In this document: positions 14,568-22,785 of the stretch, one piece after another
Layout of the letters: each line of letters begins with the position of its first letter
How positions within the stretch are numbered: the first letter of the stretch is position 1
Source of the DNA: Pedosphaera sp.
GTDB taxonomy: Bacteria; Verrucomicrobiota; Verrucomicrobiia; Limisphaerales; JADLHS01
Assembly: GCA_009695195.1 (NCBI GenBank)
Contig: SIBJ01000002.1
Location: forward strand, 1 to 64,000
DNA length: 64,000 bases
Reading direction: 5' to 3'
Made by a program: the position numbers and the translations under genes
The notes under the pieces: model-generated
Databases searched by the model: none
What the model saw: the letters and a program-made list of their open reading frames with translations, nothing else
What the model was told of the DNA's origin: nothing

Positions 14568-16289
14568 TCACGACTTATGCCGAAGCGTGCGCGTCAATCG
14601 CGCCAACATCGCGACCGCAACGGTCGCAATGCACCCCCACCCAAACCAATCGCCGTGCCGATTGTAAAAAGTCGGCTCGCGCTTTTCGCCGGGCGCGAGC
14701 AGGGGGATTTGCGCCGTCATCACGCCCGCGCCATGCACGCTGCCGTTCGCGTCGCGAAAGACCTGTCGCACCACGCCGCGCGCATCAATCCAGCAGGTCA
14801 CGCCGTTGTTGCAGCAGCGGAGCAAGGGCACGCCGTTCTCCACCGCGCGGAAGACGGCGCTCGCCGCGTGCTGCCATTGCTCGCCGCCTTCGCCGAACCA
14901 GCCGTCGTTGGTGAGGTTCACGAGAAAGTCCGTGTCGTCGCTCATGTAATCGCGCACGTGGTGCGGGAACACATCCTCAAAACAGATCAGCGTGGTGGTG
15001 TGGATGGGAGCGCCGAGCACCGCCTCGGCTCGTTGCGAATTGTCGCTCGAATCGGGCCGAGACGGTGCTCGGCGCTCCAGCACGAACGGCGTGACGCGGT
15101 CGCCGGGCGTGAAACCAACCGAATCGGCGCTGCCGGGAACAAACCATTTCAGGAAGGGCAGCCAGCGCACCAGCGGAATGTATTCGCCGAACATCACGAG
15201 CTGGCGTTTGCAGTAGCGCGAAACCAGTTCGCCATCAGGACTGATTAGGAAACTGGCGTTGAAATAATCGGCGGCGTTGGTGTCGCGCGAATTTCTCACC
15301 GGCTCGGCGTCATCGCTGCCGACGATGAACCAGAGTTTGTTGGAGCGCGCGAGTGCGGTGATCGGATCGAGCATGTCCTCGTTGTAACGTATTTTTTCCG
15401 GCACGGCGGCTTCGGGCCAGAGGAGCAGGTCGGTTTCATTCGTCAATGCGCGCCGGGTGAGTTCAAGCAATTGATTGAAGCGCCGGTCGTTCTCCGCTTC
15501 GTTCCAGATGACGGTTTGCGGAATGCTCGGCTGGACGAAAGTGACGCGGAAAGTTGGACGGACGTCATCTCCGTTCGGTCGGACTTGCCGGACGCCGAAC
15601 GCGCACAGCCCGAGCACCGCGAACAACGGAAGTATGATTTCGCCAAGCCACGCGTAACGGGCGGTTGGTTTTTCCAGCAACGCGCGCACGGCGGCGAACA
15701 ACGAGAGCGATGCCCAGACGACCACGAACGAGACGCCGTAAACACCGGTCACGGACGCGATCTGGATGAGCGGGATGAGTTTGAATTGCGAGGCGCCGAC
15801 GAAATTCCACGGAAAACCGGAGAGCAGCCGGGCTTGGATCATTTCCAGCGTGACCCACGCCGCCGCACCGAGCAAAGCCCAACCAGTGCGCGCGAGCCAA
15901 CTTTGGACTCTGGACTCTGGACTCTGGACTGAGGTCATCCACACCCACGCCGCTTGATACAACGCGAGGTAGGCGCTCAATGCGATCCAACCGATGATTT
16001 GAAATCCCGACCCGGGAATCAGCAGCAGCCACCAAAGCGCGGTCAAATGGAACGCCAATCCGGCGATGTAACCGATGCGAAACGCCGCGCGACCGTGCGT
16101 GCCGTTCGCGCCGGTGAGCATCAGCGCGGGAGCGATCCACGCGAAACCGGCGATGCCGATATTCGGGAACGCCGCCGCGAGGGAAAGACCGGCGACCACC
16201 GCGATGACCAGGCGGCTGCGAGTGGAAGGTTGGCCGGTGAGCAGATTCAACCGCGCGAGGTTGGCGGAAAAGTGGAGAGATTCAAGCAT
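14568..16289 (-). CDS. lnt: Apolipoprotein N-acyltransferase
   Basis: An inner-membrane enzyme that adds the third acyl chain to lipoproteins. About eight N-terminal membrane segments (residues 25-235) precede a nitrilase domain. The catalytic triad is visible: Glu of WPEAAVPE (about 292), Lys of YCKRQLVMFGEYIP (about 358) and Cys of LICFEDVFP (about 434), with NLTNDGWFG following. The 573 residues include the 72-bp element at about 404-428, just before the catalytic Cys strand, and a GGACTCT heptamer tract at about 119-128 in a membrane loop. All catalytic residues are intact. Confidence 0.93.
   Translation of the reverse strand: MLESLHFSANLARLNLLTGQPSTRSRLVIAVVAGLSLAAAFPNIGIAGFAWIAPALMLTGANGTHGRAAFRIGYIAGLAFHLTALWWLLLIPGSGFQIIGWIALSAYLALYQAAWVWMTSVQSPESRVQSWLARTGWALLGAAAWVTLEMIQARLLSGFPWNFVGASQFKLIPLIQIASVTGVYGVSFVVVWASLSLFAAVRALLEKPTARYAWLGEIILPLFAVLGLCAFGVRQVRPNGDDVRPTFRVTFVQPSIPQTVIWNEAENDRRFNQLLELTRRALTNETDLLLWPEAAVPEKIRYNEDMLDPITALARSNKLWFIVGSDDAEPVRNSRDTNAADYFNASFLISPDGELVSRYCKRQLVMFGEYIPLVRWLPFLKWFVPGSADSVGFTPGDRVTPFVLERRAPSRPDSSDNSQRAEAVLGAPIHTTTLICFEDVFPHHVRDYMSDDTDFLVNLTNDGWFGEGGEQWQHAASAVFRAVENGVPLLRCCNNGVTCWIDARGVVRQVFRDANGSVHGAGVMTAQIPLLAPGEKREPTFYNRHGDWFGWGCIATVAVAMLARLTRTLRHKS
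15007..15078. repeat. 72-bp palindromic element, copy in lnt
   Basis: Arms 15007-15029 and 15056-15078 are inverted copies with one mismatch in 23. The length is exactly 72 bp. Read on the minus strand it gives ERRAPSRPDS...AEAVLGAP in frame with lnt, the same frame and nearly the same peptide as in recN. Confidence 0.92.
15905..15933. repeat. GGACTCT heptamer tract inside lnt
   Basis: GGACTCTGGACTCTGGACTC + TGGACTGAG is four 7-bp units. It is translated in the minus frame as SVQSPESRVQS, in a loop between membrane segments. Confidence 0.8.
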
Positions 16290-16370
16290 CCAAGTACCTA
16301 AACCCGAGTCGGAGTCACCGCGCGTTTTGGGTAATTGGTTATTTGGGTCCTTGGGTATTTCACCCCTCGT

Positions 16371-17396
16371 TCACGAAAACTTCTTGAGCAACCCTAGCAA
16401 CCGTTGTTTCACCACGCTGCGATGTGGCGACGAAGCGGCTTCGGCGGCGAGACGGTCTTTGTTCTGCACGAACCAATCCCAGCTCTCGCGGAACATCTCG
16501 TCGTTGGAATAGCGCGGTTTCCAGCCGAGCGCGAGCAGCGGCGAGACGTCGAAGTGAAACGGCTTGTGATACGTGAGATAGTGCCACGGCGCGAGCGGGC
16601 TGAGGCGCAACCAGTCGAGCACGCGCAGCGTGTTGATGGTGAGTCCGGCGGGCAGGCTCGCAACGCGCGAGGTCGAGTGCGCGTGGGCGATGACGTGGTC
16701 GAGCGCCTCGCGCAATGTGCCGAAGCGATCCGTGCCGACGTTGTAAACGCCCGGTTTGCCAACATCCATCGCGAGCAGATAGGCGTCCATCAGGTCGTGC
16801 GCGTGGACGAACTGGAATTTCTGGTTGCCGTCGCCGATGACATAGATTTTCCGGTTCTCGGAAATCCATTGGAAGAGAATTTGGAAAATGCCGAGCCGGC
16901 CTTCGCCGAGAATAGTGCGTGGGCGGATGACGACGAGCGGCATCTTACCCTTTTCCGAAATCTCCCGCACGGCGAGTTCGCCGGCGAGTTTGGCGCGGCC
17001 GTAAATTTCCACCGGGCGAAACGGTGAATCATTTGTGACGGGACATTCCGGCGCGCCGAAGATGGCGCTGGAACTCATGTGGATGAACGTCTTCACGCCG
17101 GCCTTCACCGCTTGCTCGGCGGCGATGCGTGAACCTTCGACGTTCACGGACCAGAATTCCGTTCCGGCTTTCGTGAGCGGCACGAGCGCGACGTTGTGAT
17201 GGACGACGTCCACGCCTTGCATCGCGCGCGCCACGCCTGCGCCGTCGCGGATGTCGCACTTCACGAACTCAATTTCCTTCGGATGCGAAGCGTCTTCCCA
17301 AACGTCGAGGATGCGAACGGTTTCGCCGCGGGCGTGGAGCCGTCGCGCGATGAGATTGCCAAGAAAGCCCGAGCCGCCGGTGATGAGGTGTTTCAT
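16371..17396 (-). CDS. Extended SDR: NAD-dependent epimerase/dehydratase
   Basis: The protein has 341 residues. The nucleotide-binding motif is TGGSGFLG at residues 6-13, and the catalytic pair is YGRAK near residue 152 with the preceding SSS of HMSSSAIFG. The C-terminal half resembles the 3-beta-hydroxysteroid dehydrogenase/isomerase type of extended SDR. It is the last or next-to-last gene of the minus-strand cluster starting with the winged-helix regulator, separated from the next SDR by 221 bases of palindromic repeat. It probably acts on a nucleotide or lipid-linked sugar; the substrate cannot be read from sequence. Confidence 0.85.
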   Translation of the reverse strand: MKHLITGGSGFLGNLIARRLHARGETVRILDVWEDASHPKEIEFVKCDIRDGAGVARAMQGVDVVHHNVALVPLTKAGTEFWSVNVEGSRIAAEQAVKAGVKTFIHMSSSAIFGAPECPVTNDSPFRPVEIYGRAKLAGELAVREISEKGKMPLVVIRPRTILGEGRLGIFQILFQWISENRKIYVIGDGNQKFQFVHAHDLMDAYLLAMDVGKPGVYNVGTDRFGTLREALDHVIAHAHSTSRVASLPAGLTINTLRVLDWLRLSPLAPWHYLTYHKPFHFDVSPLLALGWKPRYSNDEMFRESWDWFVQNKDRLAAEAASSPHRSVVKQRLLGLLKKFS

Positions 17397-17422
17397 GAAA
17401 AGTTAATGCGAAGAGTGTTGAC

Positions 17423-17583
17423 GCTCGCCCTCACCCTTGCCCTCTCCCCCGAGGAGAGGGAACAGCCGTCGGGCGCTCGCCGGTTTGCTGGAGGCCGTCG
17501 CGCCAACCTAGCCTCACCTCCATCATCGAGACGGCGAAGGATTCTCCCTCTCCCTGGGGGAGAGGGGCGGGGTGAGGGCGAGC
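17423..17583. repeat. Large inverted repeat of the CCCTCTCCC family
   Basis: GCTCGCCCTCACCC...CCTCTCCCCCGAGGAGAGGG at the left is mirrored by CCCTCTCCCTGGGGGAGAGG...GGGGTGAGGGCGAGC at the right, with about 85 bases between. It fills the gap between the two SDR genes and could terminate or attenuate transcription. Confidence 0.8.
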
Positions 17584-17617
17584 TTTCCATTCTACTGTTG
17601 ATGCCCGGTTTCACTCC

Positions 17618-18673
17618 TCAGAAGGTCTGCCCATTCTCCGCGCACCATTTGAGCGACCGTCTCATGCCTTCTTCCAGTGCGATGGTGGGTTGGTAGCCGA
17701 GTTCACGTTCCGCGCGCGCCACGGAGCAAGCGATGGTTTTGTTCATCTCGGAGAGCACGTGAATCTTCTGATGATAAATCCCGAGCGCCTGGAGAGTCTT
17801 GTCCGCGAGCCACGCTACTTCGCTGGCAAGGCCCGGCAACCGCATTCGTTTATGAGCGCAGTTGTGGCCGAACTCAGTTTCAAGCAGGCGTTCGATGGTA
17901 TTGATGATCTCGTTCATCGAGTAGGGCTGGCGGTCGGCGATCCAATAAACCTGTCCGTTCGCCCGCTCGCTGGTCGCCGCGAGCAGCAGGCCCTGGCAAA
18001 GATTGTCCACGTAAGCCATCGAGCGAAGATTTTCGCCGCCGCCAACGATCGGCGCTTTGCCGTCGCGAACCATTTTGAAAAACAGCGTCTGCCGCGGCGG
18101 CTGGTTCGGCCCGTAAAACCACGGCGCGCGGATGATGACGGTCTCAATCTTGTCGGCGCGGTCGCGCACGGCGAGTTCCATCGCCAGCTTCGAGCGACCG
18201 TAATTCAGGTAGGGATTGAACGGCGACAACTCGTCGAACAAATGGTCGGGATGCGGATTGCAGCCGCAGGGAGAGTTGGAGGAGACAACGACGGCGCGCT
18301 TAACGTCGGCGCTAATTGCGGCGTTGAGCAGATTCGCGGCGCCGTCGCGATTGATTTCGTAAAATTCCGAAACGCGACGCGGGTGAATGATCCCGGCGGT
18401 GTGGAAGAGAACCGCGCCTTTTGCGTCCGCGCAAAACCTCCCGCAATCGCCGGCGTTCCGAAGGTCGCCGGTGACGATTTCGATGCGCTCGCAAAGTTTC
18501 TTGAGCGAAGTGGCGTCCTGGCCGGGAAGCAGCAGAACGCGAAGGCGCAAATCTTTTTGCGGTTCGCGCAACGCTTCATGTTCCGGCAGGCCGCGCACGA
18601 GCGAATGGAACAACCGTGAGCCGAGCCAACCGGCGGCGCCGGTGACGAGAACGAGTTTGGTGTTGAGATTCAT
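17618..18673 (-). CDS. Extended SDR: NAD-dependent epimerase/dehydratase
   Basis: The protein has 351 residues with TGAAGWLG at residues 11-18 and the catalytic YGRSK near 159, following VVSSNSPCG. The middle VIIRAPWFYGPNQP and MAYVDNLCQGLLLA match sugar epimerase-type extended SDRs. It starts three bases after the GMC oxidoreductase stop, so the two are co-translated. An FAD oxidase followed by an SDR reductase can invert a hydroxyl in two steps, as DprE1/DprE2 do on decaprenylphosphoryl ribose. That analogy is inference only. Confidence 0.85.
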   Translation of the reverse strand: MNLNTKLVLVTGAAGWLGSRLFHSLVRGLPEHEALREPQKDLRLRVLLLPGQDATSLKKLCERIEIVTGDLRNAGDCGRFCADAKGAVLFHTAGIIHPRRVSEFYEINRDGAANLLNAAISADVKRAVVVSSNSPCGCNPHPDHLFDELSPFNPYLNYGRSKLAMELAVRDRADKIETVIIRAPWFYGPNQPPRQTLFFKMVRDGKAPIVGGGENLRSMAYVDNLCQGLLLAATSERANGQVYWIADRQPYSMNEIINTIERLLETEFGHNCAHKRMRLPGLASEVAWLADKTLQALGIYHQKIHVLSEMNKTIACSVARAERELGYQPTIALEEGMRRSLKWCAENGQTF

Positions 18674-18676
18674 CCG

Positions 18677-20536
18677 TCAGAGCTGGCCGAGCAATTTCAG
18701 CGCGTTGCGCCGGGCGATGGCCATGATCGAGCCTTGCGGGTTCACGCCGGGCGCGGTGCAAAGCAGGCTGGCGTCGCTCACGAAAAGATTTTTGAAACCG
18801 TGAACGCGACCGAATGAATCCGTGGCGCATCGGTTGCGGTCTTCGCCCATCGGGCACGAACTGAAAAGATGGATCGTCATCAAGTTGGCCAGACCGTCTG
18901 GCAGGATTTCGGGAAGCTTGCCGAGCGAGATGTCATCGCGCAACACCGGGCCGCGCGTCAGGCTCGGATAAAGTTCCGTTGCACCGGACGCGAAAAGAAT
19001 TTGCGCAAGCTTGCGCAGGCCATCGCCGAGATTACGCCGGTCGGTGGCGGTCAATCCGTAACGCACCAGCGGATCGCGAAAGCCGGGCAGCGCGCGAACT
19101 GTGCCGTGGCCTTCGCTGGTGATCATCGCGTAGTAGATCGCCGTGCGCTCCCAGGTCTGTGCGGTTTCACGCGCGGCCTCCGGGTGGTCAATCAATCCCA
19201 ACGCGACGTACGCGGGCGAACTGATCGAGCAGCCAAAGCTGAGGCGCGGTGAGAATTCTTTCACTTGATGAACGGGCACGCCAATGCCGGCCGAGTTCAC
19301 TGCCTCCGGGAAGCGCGCGACAATCTTTGCCGTCGGATGGACTTGCAGTGAGTCGCCGATGTTGCGCGAGATGCCGCTGCGACGGAGCAAGGCGGGCGTG
19401 TGAACGGCGCCGGCGCAGAGGAACAGGTTCTCCGCAGTGATCTCGACCAGACTGGTGGCTTGGTGCTGCGCCTCGATGAGCCAGCCATTGCCGGCTTGGC
19501 GAAAATGGTGCGCGCGCGTTTGGGAGAGCAATCGCCCACCAGCTTTCAGGAAGCGCGGGATGAAGGTCTCGGTCATGGACTGGCGCTGGCCGGGTGCGGA
19601 GCGCGGAGCGCGGAGTGCGGAACCCTCGTAACGAAACCAGCGGGGAATTTCGAGCGATTTCCAGCCGAGCTTCGTCGCGCCGTCGTGCAACTTCAGCGAT
19701 GCGAGCGGCGCTGTTCCGGGCAGCAACGAAACCGACACATCCCGCTCACAGGCTTCGAAGTGTGGCGACAAATCATTTTCGGAAAGAGCTTCGACGCGGA
19801 ATTCCTTCCGCCAGCGTTCAAGAATCTCCGGCGGTGTGCGATGGTAAAGTCCGCTGTTGATTTCACTACCGCCGCCGACGCAACGGCCTTCGACGTAGGC
19901 GATCTTATTTTTTCCCAGCGCGACGGTTTGCCCGCCGTTGCGATATTTCTGGAGCATCTCATCCTGCGAGAATGGTGCGCAGGAAGTCAGCGGCAGGTGC
20001 GCGCCTTCTTCAAGCAGCAGAACATCGCGCCCGGCTTCGGCGAGCAGGCAGGCGGTGATCGCGCCGCCTGGGCCGGAGCCGATGACGACGATTTCGGCGC
20101 GGAGGTTTTGCGGGGCGCGGAGTTCCAGCTCGGCGCGTTGGCGATCACTTTCATTTTCGCGCAGAGCTGGAGCTCTGCGCTCCGCTTCGCGGCTGTAAAG
20201 CGCAAGCGTGGCGAGGCTCTCGAAATAGCGGATCAGATCGCGTTGGAATCCAACGCCGGAATTCTTCCACGCGGCGATCGGTCGCGCGCGTTTCTCCGGT
20301 GCTTGCCGGTGAAATGCTTTTCCGCCTTTCAACACGCCGAGCGAATCGAAACCCAGCGTCGCGAGTCGCATCGGTGTGCGCAGGTAATCCGGCATTTGCG
20401 CGTGCTGCGTGAGGATGAATCGTGTGAGGTCGTTGTGCGGGGGCGAGAGTTCCGGCGCGGTTTCGTGCGGGTGCGCGAGCGAGTAAGCGAGCGCGGAAAC
20501 CGCGTCGTGAAACCACTGGTGGCCCGGCGTGTTCAT
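18677..20536 (-). CDS. GMC-family FAD-dependent oxidoreductase
   Basis: The protein has 619 residues. An N-terminal helical domain (1-115) precedes the FAD-binding GSGPGG near residue 154. Further FAD and GMC signatures are EGRCVGGGSEINSG, CAGAVHTPALL, HLFSSCPMG and the C-terminal GVNPQGSIMAIARR. GMC enzymes oxidise alcohol groups of sugars, sterols and related compounds. The 72-bp element is translated at about 118-142, in the linker before the FAD domain, and a GCGGAGC heptamer tract at about 304-314. Both leave the motifs intact. The gene lies 7 bp after the HAD-UbiA gene. Confidence 0.9.
   Translation of the reverse strand: MNTPGHQWFHDAVSALAYSLAHPHETAPELSPPHNDLTRFILTQHAQMPDYLRTPMRLATLGFDSLGVLKGGKAFHRQAPEKRARPIAAWKNSGVGFQRDLIRYFESLATLALYSREAERRAPALRENESDRQRAELELRAPQNLRAEIVVIGSGPGGAITACLLAEAGRDVLLLEEGAHLPLTSCAPFSQDEMLQKYRNGGQTVALGKNKIAYVEGRCVGGGSEINSGLYHRTPPEILERWRKEFRVEALSENDLSPHFEACERDVSVSLLPGTAPLASLKLHDGATKLGWKSLEIPRWFRYEGSALRAPRSAPGQRQSMTETFIPRFLKAGGRLLSQTRAHHFRQAGNGWLIEAQHQATSLVEITAENLFLCAGAVHTPALLRRSGISRNIGDSLQVHPTAKIVARFPEAVNSAGIGVPVHQVKEFSPRLSFGCSISSPAYVALGLIDHPEAARETAQTWERTAIYYAMITSEGHGTVRALPGFRDPLVRYGLTATDRRNLGDGLRKLAQILFASGATELYPSLTRGPVLRDDISLGKLPEILPDGLANLMTIHLFSSCPMGEDRNRCATDSFGRVHGFKNLFVSDASLLCTAPGVNPQGSIMAIARRNALKLLGQL
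19594..19622. repeat. GCGGAGC heptamer tract inside the GMC gene
   Basis: GTGCGGAGCGCGGAGCGCGG + AGTGCGGAA is four 7-bp units, translated on the minus strand as GSALRAPRSAPGQ. It lies between two conserved blocks. Confidence 0.75.
20112..20183. repeat. 72-bp palindromic element, copy in the GMC gene
   Basis: It begins GGGGCGCGGAGTTCCAGCTC and ends GAGCTGGAGCTCTGCGCTCC, again exactly 72 bp. The arms differ at a few positions. Read on the minus strand it gives ERRAPALRENE...AELELRAP, in the same frame as the recN and lnt copies. Confidence 0.9.
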
Positions 20537-20543
20537 CGTGCGC

Positions 20544-21995
20544 TCAATGTCCGGTCGCCAGCCACATCACGAGGAAAGTCGCCGCGCCGACGGCGTAGCC
20601 CACCCAATCGCGCACCGCGAACGCCACGGGATCATCCGGCATCTGGCCGCGATGCGCGATGAACCAGACGCGGCTTACCCAGAACAACAGCAACGGGCAA
20701 ACGAGCAGCAACCGTAGCGGATGAGTGTAAAGCGAGCGGACTTGCTCACTGTTGACGTAGAGCGCCATCACGAGCACGGCGAGATAACCGCTCACAAGGC
20801 CGAGCGTGGTGACGAGTTCGAGGTCGGCGGCGGTATAGCCGCGGCCTTTCGCTTCGTGACGATTTTGTTGACGGAGCGATTGTAATTCGAGAAAGCGTTT
20901 CAACAACGCAAGACTCAGAAAGACGAACATGGAAAAAACCAGCAGCCACGGCGAATAGACGATCCGCGTCGCGACGTGGCCCGCGATGAGGCGAAGGGTG
21001 TAAAGCCCCGCCAGCACGAACACGTCAAGCAGAGCGATTTGTTTAAGCCGCAGTGAATAGCCGCCCGCTAGAACGAAATACAAAAGCAGGATGGCGACGA
21101 ACTCCGCGGACAACAGACAGCCGATGCCCACGGCGCAGATCAAAAAAAATGGAGCGGCGATCAATCCGAATTGCAAAGGGAGCGCGCCGGAAGCGAACGG
21201 GCGGGTGCGCTTCGTGGCGTGATGGCGATCCGCGTCCAGATCGAGGAGGTCGTTGAAGAGATAAACCGCGCAGGCGCAGAGACAGAACGCGGCGATGGCG
21301 ATGGCGGCGTGCGTGATGGCGTCGCGGTCGCCGAGCTTGTGCGCGGTGAGCACGGGCACGAACACGATCAGGTTCTTCAGCCATTGATGCGGGCGCAGGC
21401 AGCGCAGGATCGCGGCGATTGGCGAATCGTCGTCGGTAAAAGTGTTCCCAACTTTGGTCTGCTGCGCCGCGCGCACCGCCAAACCTTTGCTGGCGTTCAC
21501 GACAATGGCTTCGCGCGCGCCCTTCCACACGGCGAGGTCCACGGCCGAGTTGCCGGCGTAATCGAAGCCGCGTTCGCCGAATTTTCTTGTGAGCGCGGCA
21601 AGTTTTGCGTTGTCACGCAGATTGGTCTTGCCATCGCTGGCGAGAACTTCGTCGAACAGGCCAAGGTGACGTGCGACGGGTTCGGCCATCTTCACGTCGG
21701 AGGCCGTGGCGAGAATCAGTTTCCGTCCGGCTTGTTTCTGTGCGCGCAACCAGGCGAGGAATTCTTCGTGGTAAGGCAGCGAGCTGACATCCACCTGAAC
21801 GTGCGCGGCGAGCTTTTGTTTGAGGAAGGCGCGACCGCGCAGCAGCCAGAACGGTGCGGCGAGGGCCGTGAGCGGTTTCTCGCGCAGCAACCGCACAAGC
21901 GATTCCCACATCAGGTCGCTGCGGATGAGCGTGCCATCCAGGTCCACGGCGAGGGGCACTTGACCGGCTGGCGGAGTCACGGTGGCAGTTATCAT
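20544..21995 (-). CDS. HAD phosphatase fused to UbiA-type prenyltransferase
   Basis: The ATG at 21995 is chosen. Residues 1-195 are a HAD hydrolase with AVDLDGTLIRSDL (nucleophile Asp) and ILATASDVKMAEP. Residues 210-483 are a polytopic UbiA domain with the Mg/diphosphate motif NDLLDLDADRHHATKRTRP and the second motif YSLRLKQIALLDV. The closest known activity is decaprenyl-phosphate phosphoribosyltransferase, which transfers phosphoribose to polyprenyl phosphate. A fused phosphatase could remove the 5-phosphate. It is the first of a tight operon with the GMC and SDR genes, 69 bp downstream of a perfect 22-bp palindrome. Confidence 0.87.
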   Translation of the reverse strand: MITATVTPPAGQVPLAVDLDGTLIRSDLMWESLVRLLREKPLTALAAPFWLLRGRAFLKQKLAAHVQVDVSSLPYHEEFLAWLRAQKQAGRKLILATASDVKMAEPVARHLGLFDEVLASDGKTNLRDNAKLAALTRKFGERGFDYAGNSAVDLAVWKGAREAIVVNASKGLAVRAAQQTKVGNTFTDDDSPIAAILRCLRPHQWLKNLIVFVPVLTAHKLGDRDAITHAAIAIAAFCLCACAVYLFNDLLDLDADRHHATKRTRPFASGALPLQFGLIAAPFFLICAVGIGCLLSAEFVAILLLYFVLAGGYSLRLKQIALLDVFVLAGLYTLRLIAGHVATRIVYSPWLLVFSMFVFLSLALLKRFLELQSLRQQNRHEAKGRGYTAADLELVTTLGLVSGYLAVLVMALYVNSEQVRSLYTHPLRLLLVCPLLLFWVSRVWFIAHRGQMPDDPVAFAVRDWVGYAVGAATFLVMWLATGH

Positions 21996-22064
21996 CGCGG
22001 GCAAAAGTTAGCTGGATACCGGGCGTCCTTGCAACCTTTGCAGCGATTGCTCACCGGACTGGTT

Positions 22065-22086
22065 CTCACACTTTGCAAAGTGTGAG
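22065..22086. promoter_or_regulatory. 22-bp perfect palindrome, putative operator O1
   Basis: CTCACACTTTGCAAAGTGTG + AG is fully self-complementary. It lies 69 bp before the HAD-UbiA start and just beyond the regulator stop. The identical sequence recurs exactly 600 bp away at 22665-22686. Confidence 0.85.
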
Positions 22087-22098
22087 CAAAGGTTCTTT

Positions 22099-22662
22099 TC
22101 ATCCGCCCCAGGCCATCCGGCCGAGCACACGGCCCAACGACTCCAGGGGTTCGACCGCCACAAAGTTTCCATCCCGTTGCGCAACAAAACCTCGTGATTC
22201 GAGTTTATGAAGATGCCGAATCATGGCCGGATAAGAAATTCCGGTGGCGACTTGCATTTGCAAGACGGTGCGCGGCTCAGTCTGTAATAATCGAACGATT
22301 TCAACCCTCCGCGGATGGGTAAATGCGGTCGCCAGCCTGAAAATCATCGCTGCAGATACCGATCCGCGGTGGAGCGCCGTGCGCAGTTGCGCGGCTAGGG
22401 GATTGGCCGCTGATTCTGATGTTCGGTTGAAGCCGTAGAGCACGCGCCGGCCGTCGCGACGAACGGACAATAACCCGCGAGATTCCAGAGCGCGCAAAGA
22501 CTGGCTCGCTACGGCAAGCGTCAGATCCAGATTCTCGGCAACGGCGGAAACCGTCAACCATTGGCTTCGAGCCAGAAGCGCCAGAATCTTGAGTCGTGTT
22601 TGATTCGCGAGAACGCGACAGGTGCGCCAAAGTGTCGGTTGGAGAATCGGCGGATTGGGCAT
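22099..22662 (-). CDS. Transcriptional regulator with two tandem ArsR-like winged helices
   Basis: The protein has 187 residues. The first winged helix (about 10-85) reads LANQTRLKILALLARSQWLTVSAVAENLDLTLAVASQSLRALESRGLL, a typical ArsR pattern. The second (about 105-182) reads FTHPRRVEIVRLLQTEPRTVLQMQVATGISYPAMIRHLHKLESRGFV. No metal-binding cysteine motif is present. A tandem duplication in one chain is unusual, since ArsR proteins normally dimerise. The start codon is two bases after a perfect 22-bp palindrome, and the same palindrome precedes the HAD-UbiA operon, so it probably represses itself and that operon. No ribosome binding site fits before the start, which suggests a leaderless message. 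Confidence 0.85.
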   Translation of the reverse strand: MPNPPILQPTLWRTCRVLANQTRLKILALLARSQWLTVSAVAENLDLTLAVASQSLRALESRGLLSVRRDGRRVLYGFNRTSESAANPLAAQLRTALHRGSVSAAMIFRLATAFTHPRRVEIVRLLQTEPRTVLQMQVATGISYPAMIRHLHKLESRGFVAQRDGNFVAVEPLESLGRVLGRMAWGG

Positions 22663-22664
22663 TT

Positions 22665-22686
22665 CTCACACTTTGCAAAGTGTGAG
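22665..22686. promoter_or_regulatory. 22-bp perfect palindrome, putative operator O2
   Basis: Identical to O1. It lies in the divergent region between the regulator (2 bp from its ATG) and the GT-C membrane protein gene at 22786, so it could control both directions. Confidence 0.85.
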
Positions 22687-22785
22687 AATCCTTGTCCATC
22701 CAAGATTTAGTTCTCGTTCCAGAAATGATTGCCTGCCGCGCTCCCCTGGCGTTGACAAGCGGCGGCGATTTGGAAAGCTGCGCGC

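Noticed and set aside
18869-19252. Plus-strand frames opposite the GMC gene
   Set aside because: The minus strand has the GMC signatures; these frames lack any.
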